From Streptomyces niveus (GTDB lineage Bacteria > Actinomycetota > Actinomycetes > Streptomycetales > Streptomycetaceae): a stretch of DNA of 64,000 bases. This document shows positions 43,218 to 52,296 of the stretch, one piece after another; position 1 is the stretch's first letter; each line of letters opens with the position of its first letter. Location: contig NZ_CP018047.1 of assembly GCF_002009175.1 (NCBI RefSeq), forward strand, positions 1,736,001-1,800,000, in the 5' to 3' direction. A model generated the notes under the pieces. The model was not told where the DNA came from and ran no database searches. It saw nothing but the letters and a program-made list of their open reading frames with translations. A program made the position numbers and the translations under genes.

Positions 43218-43250
43218 TTGACGGCACCTCACACCCCATAGAAAGTGTGA
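43218..43250 (+). promoter_or_regulatory. Promoter/operator candidate for the toxin gene
   Basis: TTGACG (43218) and TAGAAA (43239) with a 15-bp spacer. A perfect dyad TCACAC-N10-GTGTGA (43229-43250) overlaps the -10 and could be a repressor site. Confidence 0.4.
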
Positions 43251-43280
43251 TGAGCTGATCACCAAGGGGGAATGTACGGC

Positions 43281-44813
43281 GTGGGGAAGAAGCTGCCCGA
43301 TGAACTCGTCGAGGTGCTCGACCTGGTCGGCGTCAAGTGGCCCAACATCGACGAGGACGAGGTCCGCGACAACGCCAAGGACTACCGGCAACTCGCAGAG
43401 GGCCTGCGGGACGTCATCAAGGAAGGCAACACCGCCTGCGCCCACATCGTCGGAGGCCGCAGCAAGGGCGCGACCGTCACCGCCATCGACCGCCGCTGGG
43501 GCAAACTCACCACCAAGGACCTCACCACCTTCGCCACAGCGCTCGACGACCTGGCCGGCGCCCTCGACGACTGCGCCGGCCTGATCGAGGGCTGCAAAGC
43601 CGCCTGCATCGTCGAACTCGGCGCCACCGCGACAGCCGCCACCGTCGGCGTCGTCGGCATGTTCTTCACCGCCGGCATCAGCGGACTGCTCTCCGCCGGA
43701 GCCATCGCCGCCTGCCGCTTCGCCCTCCACGAAATCATCGACTACGCCATCGGTGAGATCACCGCCATCGTCACCGACAAGATCGAGGCGAGAATCCTCG
43801 GCAAGATCGAGGACGTCTTCACCGACCACCTCGACGCCGACGGCGGCGAGGACCTCTCCGGCTACACCACCGGCAGCGCGGACATGGCACAGGACCTCGC
43901 CATCGAGTTCGACGACTTCGACCGGGCCACCGGCGGCTACCAGGAAACCCGCGACAACTTCGACAAGAAGAAGGGCACCCACAAAACCGGAGGCGCCAAA
44001 CGCCGCAGCTCCGTCAAGAAGGACAGCCGCTTCCACAAACTCGCCACCGTCATGGACAAGGCCGAGGACGCCGTCGACAAAAAATCCGACGAAACCGTCG
44101 ACGTCCTCGAAAAGCACGGCGGGAAAATAGACAAGAGCAAACGGGAGCAGAAAGAACGCGACGAGAAGACCAAACGCGACATCGACGACTGCAAAGTAGT
44201 CAACACGTACATCCTCAACACGGACGGCTCGGTCGACAAAGTCCTCCCGAACGGCACCATCGACCCCAAAGGGCTGACCGCAGCCGACAAAATGAACCTC
44301 ACCAGCATCATCGAACCCGGCGGGAAGGTCTGGCGCCCCGAAACAGAGAAAGACCAGAGGAAATGGCGAACCGGACGCGGTCACACCGGCACCGTCACCT
44401 CACGCAAGGTCGACCCCTCGGAAGACGACCTCGCCATAGCAACCCAGCGGGCACGCCAAGCCCGCGACGACTACGGCGGCGGAAACTACGCCGCAGGCCG
44501 CTACATCGACCCCAAAAGCGGACAGGAATCAATACTCGTCGGATACAGCGACAACAAATACCATTCCGAACGCAACATCGGACACCCGTTGCTCCAGAAC
44601 GGGGCGCAAGCCGGCTTGAAGGAAATGTTCACCGAACGCGAGCCGTGCCAGAAGAATCCACGGTGCAACACGTGGCTTGACTACTATTTCAAATCGGCGA
44701 ACCCTGACCTCACCGTCACTCACGCCGCAGATTACGATCAAAGTGACAAAAAGACACAGAACAAAGAGCACGAGCAATACATCAAGGACCTCAAAAAAGC
44801 CCACGGCAAGTAG
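43281..44813 (+). CDS. Polymorphic toxin: WXG100-like N-terminus, deaminase C-terminus
   Basis: Encodes 510 residues. GTG 43281 is preferred (AAGGGGG about 10 nt upstream, and GKKLPDELVEVLDL is a common opening); ATG 43272 is an alternative. The N-terminal domain (LVGVKWPNIDEDEVRDNAKDYRQLAEGL) resembles ESX/WXG100-type secreted modules. Hydrophobic helices (about 115-150) and a long Lys/Asp-rich linker follow. The C-terminal ~110 residues form a deaminase domain: His428-Ser-Glu430 (YHSERNIG) and Cys456-x5-Cys462 (REPCQKNPRC). Probable nucleic-acid or nucleotide cytosine deaminase toxin, neutralised by the SUKH-4 gene 15 bp downstream. Confidence 0.85.
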   Translation: MGKKLPDELVEVLDLVGVKWPNIDEDEVRDNAKDYRQLAEGLRDVIKEGNTACAHIVGGRSKGATVTAIDRRWGKLTTKDLTTFATALDDLAGALDDCAGLIEGCKAACIVELGATATAATVGVVGMFFTAGISGLLSAGAIAACRFALHEIIDYAIGEITAIVTDKIEARILGKIEDVFTDHLDADGGEDLSGYTTGSADMAQDLAIEFDDFDRATGGYQETRDNFDKKKGTHKTGGAKRRSSVKKDSRFHKLATVMDKAEDAVDKKSDETVDVLEKHGGKIDKSKREQKERDEKTKRDIDDCKVVNTYILNTDGSVDKVLPNGTIDPKGLTAADKMNLTSIIEPGGKVWRPETEKDQRKWRTGRGHTGTVTSRKVDPSEDDLAIATQRARQARDDYGGGNYAAGRYIDPKSGQESILVGYSDNKYHSERNIGHPLLQNGAQAGLKEMFTEREPCQKNPRCNTWLDYYFKSANPDLTVTHAADYDQSDKKTQNKEHEQYIKDLKKAHGK

Positions 44814-44828
44814 TATACAATCGGCCTG

Positions 44829-45377
44829 GTGACTAGCTCCTTGACATCCGGGAATCTGATTCGCCTCTTCGGCCTCGATGGAATCATCTACTTCCCGGAC
44901 TATCCCGAGAACGGCCTGAACGGTTCGACCGCCTCATTCCTGAGTTCAGTCGGCCTGCCACACGATGAAATCTTCACCTCCACCCATCTGGACCTGGATC
45001 TCGACGAACCAAATCCAGTCACGCTGGGGCTCCTCATGGACCTGGAAGGCGGAGAAATTCCGCAGACGCGCCGTTCCTGGCCGGTCCTCGGTTCCTTGCG
45101 AACAGCGGTCATCACCATTGACACGCAGTCCGGGGCAGTGCACTCCTACCCCGAGGGCTCGAACACGAGCCAGGTACTGCACCGCGACATCGAATCCTTT
45201 GTCTTCTGCCTCGCCGAATTCCGAAAGCTCCGTGACACCAAGACAGGGGATTCCGACAACGAAACCCTGATCCAGTCCTTTCGTACGGCCGTCAGCGCAC
45301 TTGACCCCACACCCCTCAACGACGAGGACTCGGACTGGAACATCATGCTCGACGAGATCCTCGACGGTATGTGGTAA
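44829..45377 (+). CDS. SUKH-4 family immunity protein
   Basis: Encodes 182 residues from GTG 44829. SUKH-4 pattern: LGSLRTAVITIDTQSGAVHSYPEGS and HRDIESFVFCLAEFRKLRD. Only 15 bp separate it from the deaminase toxin, so it is almost certainly the cognate antitoxin. Its DNA is clearly richer in A/T than the flanking core genes, in line with recent exchange of the toxin-end/immunity cassette. Confidence 0.88.
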   Translation: MTSSLTSGNLIRLFGLDGIIYFPDYPENGLNGSTASFLSSVGLPHDEIFTSTHLDLDLDEPNPVTLGLLMDLEGGEIPQTRRSWPVLGSLRTAVITIDTQSGAVHSYPEGSNTSQVLHRDIESFVFCLAEFRKLRDTKTGDSDNETLIQSFRTAVSALDPTPLNDEDSDWNIMLDEILDGMW

Positions 45378-45485
45378 CCCTCATCACTCGGCAGCGGTCA
45401 GTAGCCCAGCGTCACGGCCGAACGCCGCCCCTCTTATCAGGTCGAGCACGCCCAGCCATACCGCCGATTCACAAGAAACCGCCGG

Positions 45486-46826
45486 TCAGTCGTCCTTCTT
45501 CACCGGCTCCAGGATCGCCACGCACTCCACGTGGTGCGTCATCGGGAACAGGTCGAACGCCCGCAGCGTCCGCGGCTTGTAGCCCGACTCGCGGAAGTAC
45601 GCAAGGTCGCGGGCCAGGGCCGCCGGGTCGCAGGCCACGTAGGCGATGCGGCGGGCGCCCAGGCTCGCCAGGTGGTTGACGACCTGTTTGCCGGCGCCCG
45701 CGCGTGGGGGGTCGAGGACGATCAGGTCCGTTTCGGTGATCTGGGTGCGGGGCAGCACCGTGTCGACCTTGCCGTGTTCGATGCGGACCCGGGGGAGGTC
45801 CTGGAGGTTGTACTGGGCGTCCTCCGCCGCGCGCCGGCCGGATTCGATGCCGAGCACCGCGCCCGTCTCGCCCACGCGTTGGGCGATCGCCCCGGCGAAC
45901 AGGCCCACCCCGCAGTAGAGATCGAGGGCCGTCTCGCCCTTGCGGGGCATCAGGCCCTGCATCACGGCCTCCACCAGGACCTCGGGGGCCTTCGGGTGGA
46001 CCTGCCAGAAGCCGCCCATGCCGATGCGCCAGGTGCGGTCGTCGGCGCGTTCGCGGACGAAGGCGCGGCCGTGGACCCGGTGCACTCCCCCGTCGTGCTC
46101 CTCGATCCGCAGCACCGACACCGGCTTGTCCAGCTCGACCAGAGGAAGCCGGCCGCCCTTGAGCGGGGCGAGGATCACCTGACGGTCGCCGGAGCCGGAG
46201 GCCGCGATCGCCTCGACCGAGGCCATCTGTGGCCATTCGCGCTTCTCGACGCCGAGTTCACTGACGCCCTCGGAGGCGATCATGCAGTGGTCGATCGGCT
46301 GCACGTCGTGCGAGCGGTGCTTGCGCAGTCCGGCCCGGCCGTCGGCGTCGACGGCGTACTGCACGCGGGTGCGCCACTTGGGCACCTCGCCGGCGGGCAG
46401 TTTGTCGCCGGGCGCGGGCATGACCGTGCCGTCCCAGCCCGCCTCCTCCGGGGTGAGGCCGGCCAGTCGCTGGAGCTGTTCGGTGATGACGTCGCCCTTG
46501 AGGCGGCGCTGGGCGCCCGGCTTGGCGTGCTGCCAGTCGCAGCCGCCGCACATGCCCGGGCCCGCGTACGGGCAGGGGGCCTCGACGCGTTCCTTGGAGG
46601 CTTCCAGGACGGTGACCGCGTCGGCGCGCAGATAGCGCGATCCCTCGTCGCCGTCCGTCACACGGGCGACGATCTTCTCGCCGGGCAGGGCGTGCCGTAC
46701 GAACAGCACCCGTCCCCCGTCGGTGCGGGCGATGCAGTGGCCGCCGTGCGCGACGGGACCGACCTCGACCTCGTACTCCTCCCCGACCAGCGAAGGCTGC
46801 GCCGAGGGCTGCGGTTCGTTCTGCAT
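45486..46826 (-). CDS. RNA m5U methyltransferase, RlmD/TrmA family, with TRAM domain and Fe-S cysteines
   Basis: Encodes 446 residues. TRAM domain at about 12-70 (GEEYEVEVGPVAHGGHCIARTDG). Fe-S cluster cysteines in CPYAGPGMCGGCDWQHA. SAM motif ALDLYCGVGLFAGAIA (about 300). Nucleophilic Cys in VACDPAALARDL. C-terminal HHVECVAILEP is the family signature with the catalytic Glu. The reaction is uracil-C5 methylation of rRNA or tRNA. Single gene between the toxin module and the APC permease. Confidence 0.93.
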   Translation of the reverse strand: MQNEPQPSAQPSLVGEEYEVEVGPVAHGGHCIARTDGGRVLFVRHALPGEKIVARVTDGDEGSRYLRADAVTVLEASKERVEAPCPYAGPGMCGGCDWQHAKPGAQRRLKGDVITEQLQRLAGLTPEEAGWDGTVMPAPGDKLPAGEVPKWRTRVQYAVDADGRAGLRKHRSHDVQPIDHCMIASEGVSELGVEKREWPQMASVEAIAASGSGDRQVILAPLKGGRLPLVELDKPVSVLRIEEHDGGVHRVHGRAFVRERADDRTWRIGMGGFWQVHPKAPEVLVEAVMQGLMPRKGETALDLYCGVGLFAGAIAQRVGETGAVLGIESGRRAAEDAQYNLQDLPRVRIEHGKVDTVLPRTQITETDLIVLDPPRAGAGKQVVNHLASLGARRIAYVACDPAALARDLAYFRESGYKPRTLRAFDLFPMTHHVECVAILEPVKKDD

Positions 46827-46917
46827 GAGGGGCGGGGCTCCAAAACACTGGGTGGGGCGGGACGGCAGCCAATCAGTCTACGTGCGGGCGGCGCCGCCCA
46901 TCGCCACCCGCGGTCCC

Positions 46918-48969
46918 TCAGGACTTCCCCGTGGGCTCCTTCTTCGGCCGGGTGTCCACCGGCCCCCGCCGCACCGAGCCGGGCGCGCTCCACTCCGCGC
47001 GCCGCCTGTCCCGCTTCTTCGCGACCTCGGAGGACTCCAGCTGGTACGGCACCGAGGTCACCATCACGCCCGGTGTGAAGAGCAGCCGCCCCTTGAGCCG
47101 TAGCGCGCTCTGGTTGTGCAGCACCTGCTCGTACCAGCGGCCGACCACGTACTCGGGGATGAAGATGCTGACCACGTCACGCGGGTTCTCGGTGCGCAGG
47201 CCCTTCACGTACTCGATGACCGGCCGGGTGATCTCGCGGTAGGGGGAGTCGAGGATCTTCAGCGGCACGTTGATGCCGCGCCGTTCCCACTCCTCCCTCA
47301 GCTGCTTCGTCTCGGCGGTGTCGACGTTGATGGAGAGCGCCTCCAGCCGGTCCGAGCGCGTCAGCTTCGCGAACGCGAGCGCGCGCAGCGTCGGCTTGTG
47401 GACCTTGGAGACGAGCACGATGGTGTGGACGCGGGACGGCCGTACGCTGTCGGGGCCGGGGGCCTCGGCGGCGGCGATCTCCTCGGCCACGCGGTCGTAG
47501 TGCCGGCGGATCGCGCTCATCGTCCCGTAGAAGATCACCATGCCCAGCAGGGCGACCCACGCACCGTGCGTGAACTTGGTGGCCAGTACGACGATCAGGA
47601 CGAGCCCGGTGAAGAACGCGCCGAAGGTGTTGATCGCGCGTGAGCGGATCATGTGACGGCGCTTGGCCTTGTCGCGTTCGGTCCGCAGATGGCGGTTCCA
47701 GTGCCGGACCATGCCCGTCTGGCTGAGGGTGAAGGAGACGAAGACGCCGACGATGTAGAGCTGGATCAGCTTGGTCGAGTCCGCCCCGTAGAGCCACACC
47801 AGCAGGATGGCGGCGCCGGCCAGCAGCACGATGCCGTTGGAGAAGGCGAGGCGGTCGCCTCGGGTGTGGAGTTGGCGCGGCAGATAGCGGTCCTGCGCGA
47901 GGATCGAGCCGAGCAGCGGGAAGCCGTTGTACGCGGTGTTGGCGGCCAGGAACAGCACGAGCGCGGTGGCCGCGGCGAGCAGGACGAAGAAGAAGGTGTC
48001 CGGCCCGAAGACGGCGGCGGCGACCTGGGAGATGACCGGGTTCTGGACATAGCCCTCACCGACCGGCACACCGTCGCGCAGCAGGTCCTTGGCCGGGAAC
48101 TCGGCCATCTTCACATCGGTGGCCATCGCGAGGCCGATGATGCCGCAGAACATGGTGACGGCGAGGGTGCCCATCATCGCCAGCGTCGTCGCCGCGTTCC
48201 TGCTCTTGGGCTTACGGAAGGCGGGGACGCCGTTGCTGATGGCCTCGACGCCGGTCAGGGCCGCGCAGCCGGAGGAGAACGCGCGCAGCAGCAGGAAGAT
48301 CAGCGCGAACCCGGCCAGTCCGCTCTCCTCCGCCTTGATCTCGAAGTGGGCGGTGGGCGCGTGCATGGTGTCGCCGAGTACGAGGCCACGGTAGGCGCCC
48401 CAGAGGATCATGATGAAGACGCCGGTGACGAAGATGTACGTCGGGATGGCGAAGAGCTTGCCCGACTCCCGTACGCCGCGCAGATTCATCAGCGTCAGGA
48501 TGACGATTATCCCGATCGCGCACAGGACCTTGTTCTCGATGACGAAGGGGACCGCCGAGCCGAGATTCTCCACACCGGCGGAGATCGACACGGCCACGGT
48601 CAGTACGTAGTCGACGAGCAGGGCGCTCGCGACGGTCAGACCGGCCTTGGGGCCGAGGTTGGTGGTGGCGACCTCGTAGTCGCCGCCGCCGCTCGGGTAG
48701 GCGTGCACGTTCTGACGGTAGGAGGCGACGACGGTGAACATCAGGACCACGACGGCCAGTGCGATCCACGGGCTGAAGTGGTACGCCGAAGCGCCCGCGA
48801 TGGAGAGCACCAGGAGGACTTCCCCCGGTGCGTAGGCCACCGAGGAGAGCGGGTCGGAGGCGAAGACGGGCAGTGCGATGCGTTTAGGAAGGAGCGTTTC
48901 TCCCAGCCTGTCGCTACGCAGCGCCCTCCCGATCAGGATCCGTTTGGGCACGTCGGTCAGTTTCGGCAC
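46918..48969 (-). CDS. APC-superfamily permease, KimA-like potassium importer
   Basis: Encodes 683 residues from GTG 48969. Twelve-helix APC core (VFASDPLSSVAYAPGEVLLVL near residue 35; SGGGDYEVATTNLGPKAGL; GVEAISNGVPAFRKPKSRNA). A cytosolic ~150-residue USP-like C-domain follows (TIVLVSKVHKPTLRALAFAKL, ALSINVD). This layout matches KimA/YdaO high-affinity K+/H+ symporters. The trkA pair 3.3 kb away and kdpDE beyond support a potassium function, but amino-acid transport cannot be excluded from sequence. Confidence 0.85.
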   Translation of the reverse strand: MPKLTDVPKRILIGRALRSDRLGETLLPKRIALPVFASDPLSSVAYAPGEVLLVLSIAGASAYHFSPWIALAVVVLMFTVVASYRQNVHAYPSGGGDYEVATTNLGPKAGLTVASALLVDYVLTVAVSISAGVENLGSAVPFVIENKVLCAIGIIVILTLMNLRGVRESGKLFAIPTYIFVTGVFIMILWGAYRGLVLGDTMHAPTAHFEIKAEESGLAGFALIFLLLRAFSSGCAALTGVEAISNGVPAFRKPKSRNAATTLAMMGTLAVTMFCGIIGLAMATDVKMAEFPAKDLLRDGVPVGEGYVQNPVISQVAAAVFGPDTFFFVLLAAATALVLFLAANTAYNGFPLLGSILAQDRYLPRQLHTRGDRLAFSNGIVLLAGAAILLVWLYGADSTKLIQLYIVGVFVSFTLSQTGMVRHWNRHLRTERDKAKRRHMIRSRAINTFGAFFTGLVLIVVLATKFTHGAWVALLGMVIFYGTMSAIRRHYDRVAEEIAAAEAPGPDSVRPSRVHTIVLVSKVHKPTLRALAFAKLTRSDRLEALSINVDTAETKQLREEWERRGINVPLKILDSPYREITRPVIEYVKGLRTENPRDVVSIFIPEYVVGRWYEQVLHNQSALRLKGRLLFTPGVMVTSVPYQLESSEVAKKRDRRRAEWSAPGSVRRGPVDTRPKKEPTGKS

Positions 48970-49124
48970 GATGAGGATCGTAAGCCGTCCGGGGTCGGCC
49001 CTCCCAAGCACCACCCCGCCCGGGCCGGGCCGGAGCCCCGGCGCCCCGTACGGCGAGCCCCGGCGCCCTGTGAAGTGGGCTTCGGGGCCCGGAGAACGGG
49101 GCGGCGGGGCCCGGTGAACGGCGT

Positions 49125-51233
49125 TCAGACGTGCTCGGGCGAGCGCTCCCCCGCCGGCCGTTCGGAGGGCCCCGCCGGACCATCGTGGGCGCCCCGGGCG
49201 AAGAGCCGCCCCGGCCACCAGAACCGGCGCCCCAGGTCCAGCGCGAGCGCGGGCACCAGCACCGTACGGACCAGGAAGGTGTCCAGCAGGACTCCGATAC
49301 CGACGATCACGCCCATCTGCGCCATCGTCACCAGTGGCAGCGCCGCGAAGACGGCGAACGTCGCGGCGAGCACCACACCCGCCGAGGTGATCACGCCCCC
49401 GGTGCTGGTCAGGCCCTCCAGTACGCCGCGCCGGTGGCCGGTCCGCAGCGCCTCCTCGCGGACCCGGTGCATCAGGAAGATGTTGTAGTCGATGCCGAGG
49501 GCGACCAGGAACACGAAGCCCATCAGCGGGATCGACCAGTCGACACCGGCGAAGCCGAAGACGTGCTCGAACAGGAGGTTCGACGCGCCGAGCGCGGCGA
49601 AGTACGACACGACGACCGTGGCGAGCAGCAGCAGCGGTGCGACCAGGGCGCGCAGCAGCAGGATCAGTACGACCAGCACCACCACCAGCACCACGGGAAT
49701 GACGGTGCGCAGATCGCGGTCGGCGGCCCGCTGGGTGTCGAGGGTCTGCGCGGTGGCCCCGCCGACGAGGGCGTCGGCGCCGTCCACGGTCCGTACGGCG
49801 TCCCGGAGCCGGTCCACGGTCTCCTTGGCCGCCGCGCTGTCCGGGGTGTCGGTCAGCACCACGGACAGGGTGGCGAGGCTGCCGTCGGGCGTACGGTCGC
49901 CGTCCTCGACGCGCGCGACGCCCTCGACGTCCCGTACGGCCGACTCGACGTCGGCGGCGCGGTCGGCGCGGGTGACGACCTTCGCCGGGTCGGAGGCGCC
50001 CGACGGGTAGTGCGCGGAGATCAGTTCCTGCGCCACGACCGATTCGGGCTTCTCCTGGAACATCTCCGACTGCCGCAGCCCCATGTCGATACCGACCGCG
50101 CTGAGCGCGAGCACCCCGGTGACACCCACCGACATCAGCCAGGACCAGCGCGGGCGCCGGGCGACCAGGGCGCCGATCCGGGACCAGACGGTGGCCTCCT
50201 TACGGACGGGGGTGCCGAAGCGCGGGACGAACGGCCAGAAGACCCAGCGGCCGGCGATCACCAGCAGGGCGGGCAGCACGGTGACCATCGCGAGGAACGC
50301 GCAGACCACCCCGACGGCACCGACCATTCCCATGGAGCGCGAGGAGTTGATGTCGGCGAACGCCAGACAGGTCAGCCCGATCGCGACGGTGCCCGCCGAG
50401 GCGAGGATCGCCGGGCCCGAGCGGCGCAGCGCGGTCCGCATCGCCTCGTGGCGGTCCTCCAGCCGGTGCAACTCCTCGCGGTAGCGGGCGATGAGCAGCA
50501 GCGCGTAGTCCGTGCCGACGCCGAAGACGAGCACCATCAGGATGCCCGCGCTCTGCGGATCGACGGGCAGATGGCCGTACTTGGCGAGCAGGTACGTACC
50601 GACCTGGGTGAGTACGGCGGCGAAGCCGACGGACAGCAGCGGGAACAGCCAGAGCAGGGGGCTGCGGTAGGTGATCAGCAGCAGGACGGCCACGACGAGT
50701 CCGGTCGCGATCATCAGGGTCGCGTCGAGGGTGTCGAAGACGGCGACGGAGTCGGTCAGGGAGGCAGCGGGGCCGCCGACCTCGGCTTCGACGCCCGGTG
50801 GGGCGTTGGCGCCGGCGATGTCGCGGAGTCTGTCGACCGTGTCGGTGATCTCGTCCTCGTACGACAGGGGCACGACGGCCATCAGGGCCGCGCCGTCCTC
50901 GGACCTTACGGCGGGCGGCAGTTGCTCGCCCTCGGCGACGTACGGCGCGAAGCGCGGGCGGTCCGCCGCGGCCTTCGCCGCGGCCCCTTCGCCGGTGTAG
51001 ACGACGACCGCCGGCATCAGCGTGTCGGTACGGAACTTCTCCAGCTCGGTGTTGACCCGGGCCGATTCCGCGCCACGGGGCAGGAACGCGTTCGGCCCCG
51101 TCTCCTCGACCTCGCCGAGCTTGCCCGCGAGCGGGCCGAGCGCGACGACGAGGATCAGCCAGGCGACCAGGACGAACCACTTCCCGCGGCTGCCGCCGGG
51201 TGCCCCGGCGAGCCGCTTCGGCAACGTGGTCAT
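49125..51233 (-). CDS. MMPL/RND-family membrane transporter
   Basis: Encodes 702 residues from ATG 51233, with AGAGGAG 8 nt upstream. Two MMPL repeats, each with one N-terminal helix, an extracytoplasmic domain and a helix bundle. GVGTDYALLLIARYREE and ALGIDYNIFLMHRVREE are the conserved proton-relay segments with Asp-Tyr pairs. The family exports lipids, siderophores or drugs. The wHTH regulator upstream on the same strand may control it. Confidence 0.93.
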   Translation of the reverse strand: MTTLPKRLAGAPGGSRGKWFVLVAWLILVVALGPLAGKLGEVEETGPNAFLPRGAESARVNTELEKFRTDTLMPAVVVYTGEGAAAKAAADRPRFAPYVAEGEQLPPAVRSEDGAALMAVVPLSYEDEITDTVDRLRDIAGANAPPGVEAEVGGPAASLTDSVAVFDTLDATLMIATGLVVAVLLLITYRSPLLWLFPLLSVGFAAVLTQVGTYLLAKYGHLPVDPQSAGILMVLVFGVGTDYALLLIARYREELHRLEDRHEAMRTALRRSGPAILASAGTVAIGLTCLAFADINSSRSMGMVGAVGVVCAFLAMVTVLPALLVIAGRWVFWPFVPRFGTPVRKEATVWSRIGALVARRPRWSWLMSVGVTGVLALSAVGIDMGLRQSEMFQEKPESVVAQELISAHYPSGASDPAKVVTRADRAADVESAVRDVEGVARVEDGDRTPDGSLATLSVVLTDTPDSAAAKETVDRLRDAVRTVDGADALVGGATAQTLDTQRAADRDLRTVIPVVLVVVLVVLILLLRALVAPLLLLATVVVSYFAALGASNLLFEHVFGFAGVDWSIPLMGFVFLVALGIDYNIFLMHRVREEALRTGHRRGVLEGLTSTGGVITSAGVVLAATFAVFAALPLVTMAQMGVIVGIGVLLDTFLVRTVLVPALALDLGRRFWWPGRLFARGAHDGPAGPSERPAGERSPEHV

Positions 51234-51347
51234 GAGTAATCTCCTCTTATGGAGTGAGTGAGGGGCACACTCCTTCCGCACCGCGGCGTGATGGTTTGCC
51301 GACCTGCCGCGGCGCGCGGGGGTGCCCTGTGTGACGGATCTCCACGA

Positions 51348-51379
51348 GTACGGCCGGGAGCTGGAACTCCCGGCCGTAC
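51348..51379. terminator. Strong hairpin after the wHTH-membrane protein pair
   Basis: Perfect 13-bp dyad GTACGGCCGGGAG / CTCCCGGCCGTAC with a CTGGAA loop, 20 nt after the stop at 51400 on the minus strand. Confidence 0.7.
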
Positions 51380-51399
51380 GAATTCACTTGGCGCCGGTC

Positions 51400-51666
51400 C
51401 TACTCGATCTCGCGCATCATCTTCTCCATCGACGCGATCGAGCCGCGGGCCTGCGTCAGCTCGTCGAGCGTGCGACGGTGCAGTTCGACGTTGTCCTCCA
51501 ACAACTGCGCGTACTTCATGGCGAGCTTCTTGTACTGCTCCTCACGCGCGGCCAGCATGCGCGCGCGCCAGGTCGCCGCGACCTGCCAGACGACCACGAT
51601 GAGGAACAGGAAGACGCCTCCGGCGCCGATGGCCCCGGCCAGGTCCGTCCATCCCGAATCGTTCAT
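51400..51666 (-). CDS. Small single-pass membrane protein with coiled coil
   Basis: Encodes 88 residues from ATG 51666, overlapping the regulator stop (ATGA). One transmembrane helix (about 10-30) is followed by a charged helix, ARMLAAREEQYKKLAMKYAQLLEDNVELHRRTLDEL, likely a coiled coil. It is coupled to the winged-helix gene upstream, so it may be its membrane partner or signal-sensing subunit. No family recognised. Confidence 0.75.
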   Translation of the reverse strand: MNDSGWTDLAGAIGAGGVFLFLIVVVWQVAATWRARMLAAREEQYKKLAMKYAQLLEDNVELHRRTLDELTQARGSIASMEKMMREIE

Positions 51667-52004
51667 TTCGCGGACTCCTTCACGGTCGTTCTCTCTTCCT
51701 CGGTCAGCGTCTGCGCCGCCGTGGCGACGGACTTGGGGGTCAGGGCGAAACAGAACGGCGTCAGCTCGAAGTACTTCATCGACTTGCCGCTCTCGGAGAG
51801 CTCCAGCGTCCCGACGACCAGACCGGCCGCCTCCAGCCGCTGGAGATGCATGTGCAGCAGCGGACGTCCGATGCCGAGCTCGCGGGCGAGCCTGCTGACG
51901 TAGTTCCGGCCCTCCAGGAGCGCGCCGATGATCCGCATCCGGTGTGGATTGCCGAGCGCGCCGAGCACTTTCAGCAGCTCGTCGCCGGTCGGGACCTGTT
52001 GCAT
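51663..52004 (-). CDS. ArsR-like winged-helix regulator
   Basis: Encodes 113 residues from ATG 52004 (AAGGG 8 nt upstream); ATG 52019 is an alternative. wHTH: LLKVLGALGNPHRMRIIGALLEGRNYVSRLARELGIGRPLLHMHLQRLEAAGLV, then a beta-wing ELSESGKSMKYFELTPF. No Cys motif, so not an obvious metal sensor. Two near-identical dyads immediately upstream are likely operators. Translationally coupled to the small membrane protein. Confidence 0.87.
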   Translation of the reverse strand: MQQVPTGDELLKVLGALGNPHRMRIIGALLEGRNYVSRLARELGIGRPLLHMHLQRLEAAGLVVGTLELSESGKSMKYFELTPFCFALTPKSVATAAQTLTEEERTTVKESAK

Positions 52005-52026
52005 CGCAGCGCCCTTCATCAGCACC

Positions 52027-52077
52027 TGTCAGAGAAGGCTGACAGTAGCCCGCCGGACCTGTCAAAGAAACCTGACA
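52027..52077. promoter_or_regulatory. Twin operator for the winged-helix regulator
   Basis: TGTCAG-AGAAGG-CTGACA (52027-52044) and TGTCAA-AGAAAC-CTGACA (52060-52077). The centres are 33 bp apart, about three helical turns. They lie just upstream of the regulator start and on the path to the divergent trkA genes. Confidence 0.75.
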
Positions 52078-52296
52078 CATATCAGGGTGGACTGAGGGGA
52101 AGTCGGGGTCGTCTCAGGGTCCCCCCGACGCCTCCCCGACACGGGTGACGGCACGGCGGACAGGGACGCATAAGCTCATCACCGGGCGGTGCCCCGTACG
52201 GTTGTCCCGTCCGTGGCCCGGCGCACGGAGGAAGAAGAGTGAACCAGGTGTTTACGCAGGTCAGCTCGGCGAACAGGACTGCGGGGTAAAGAGGAC

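Noticed and set aside
49131..51239. 702-codon plus-strand frame opposite the MMPL gene
   Set aside because: Composition is Gln/Arg/His/Glu-rich with no conserved motif, and the opposite strand has an unmistakable MMPL transporter.
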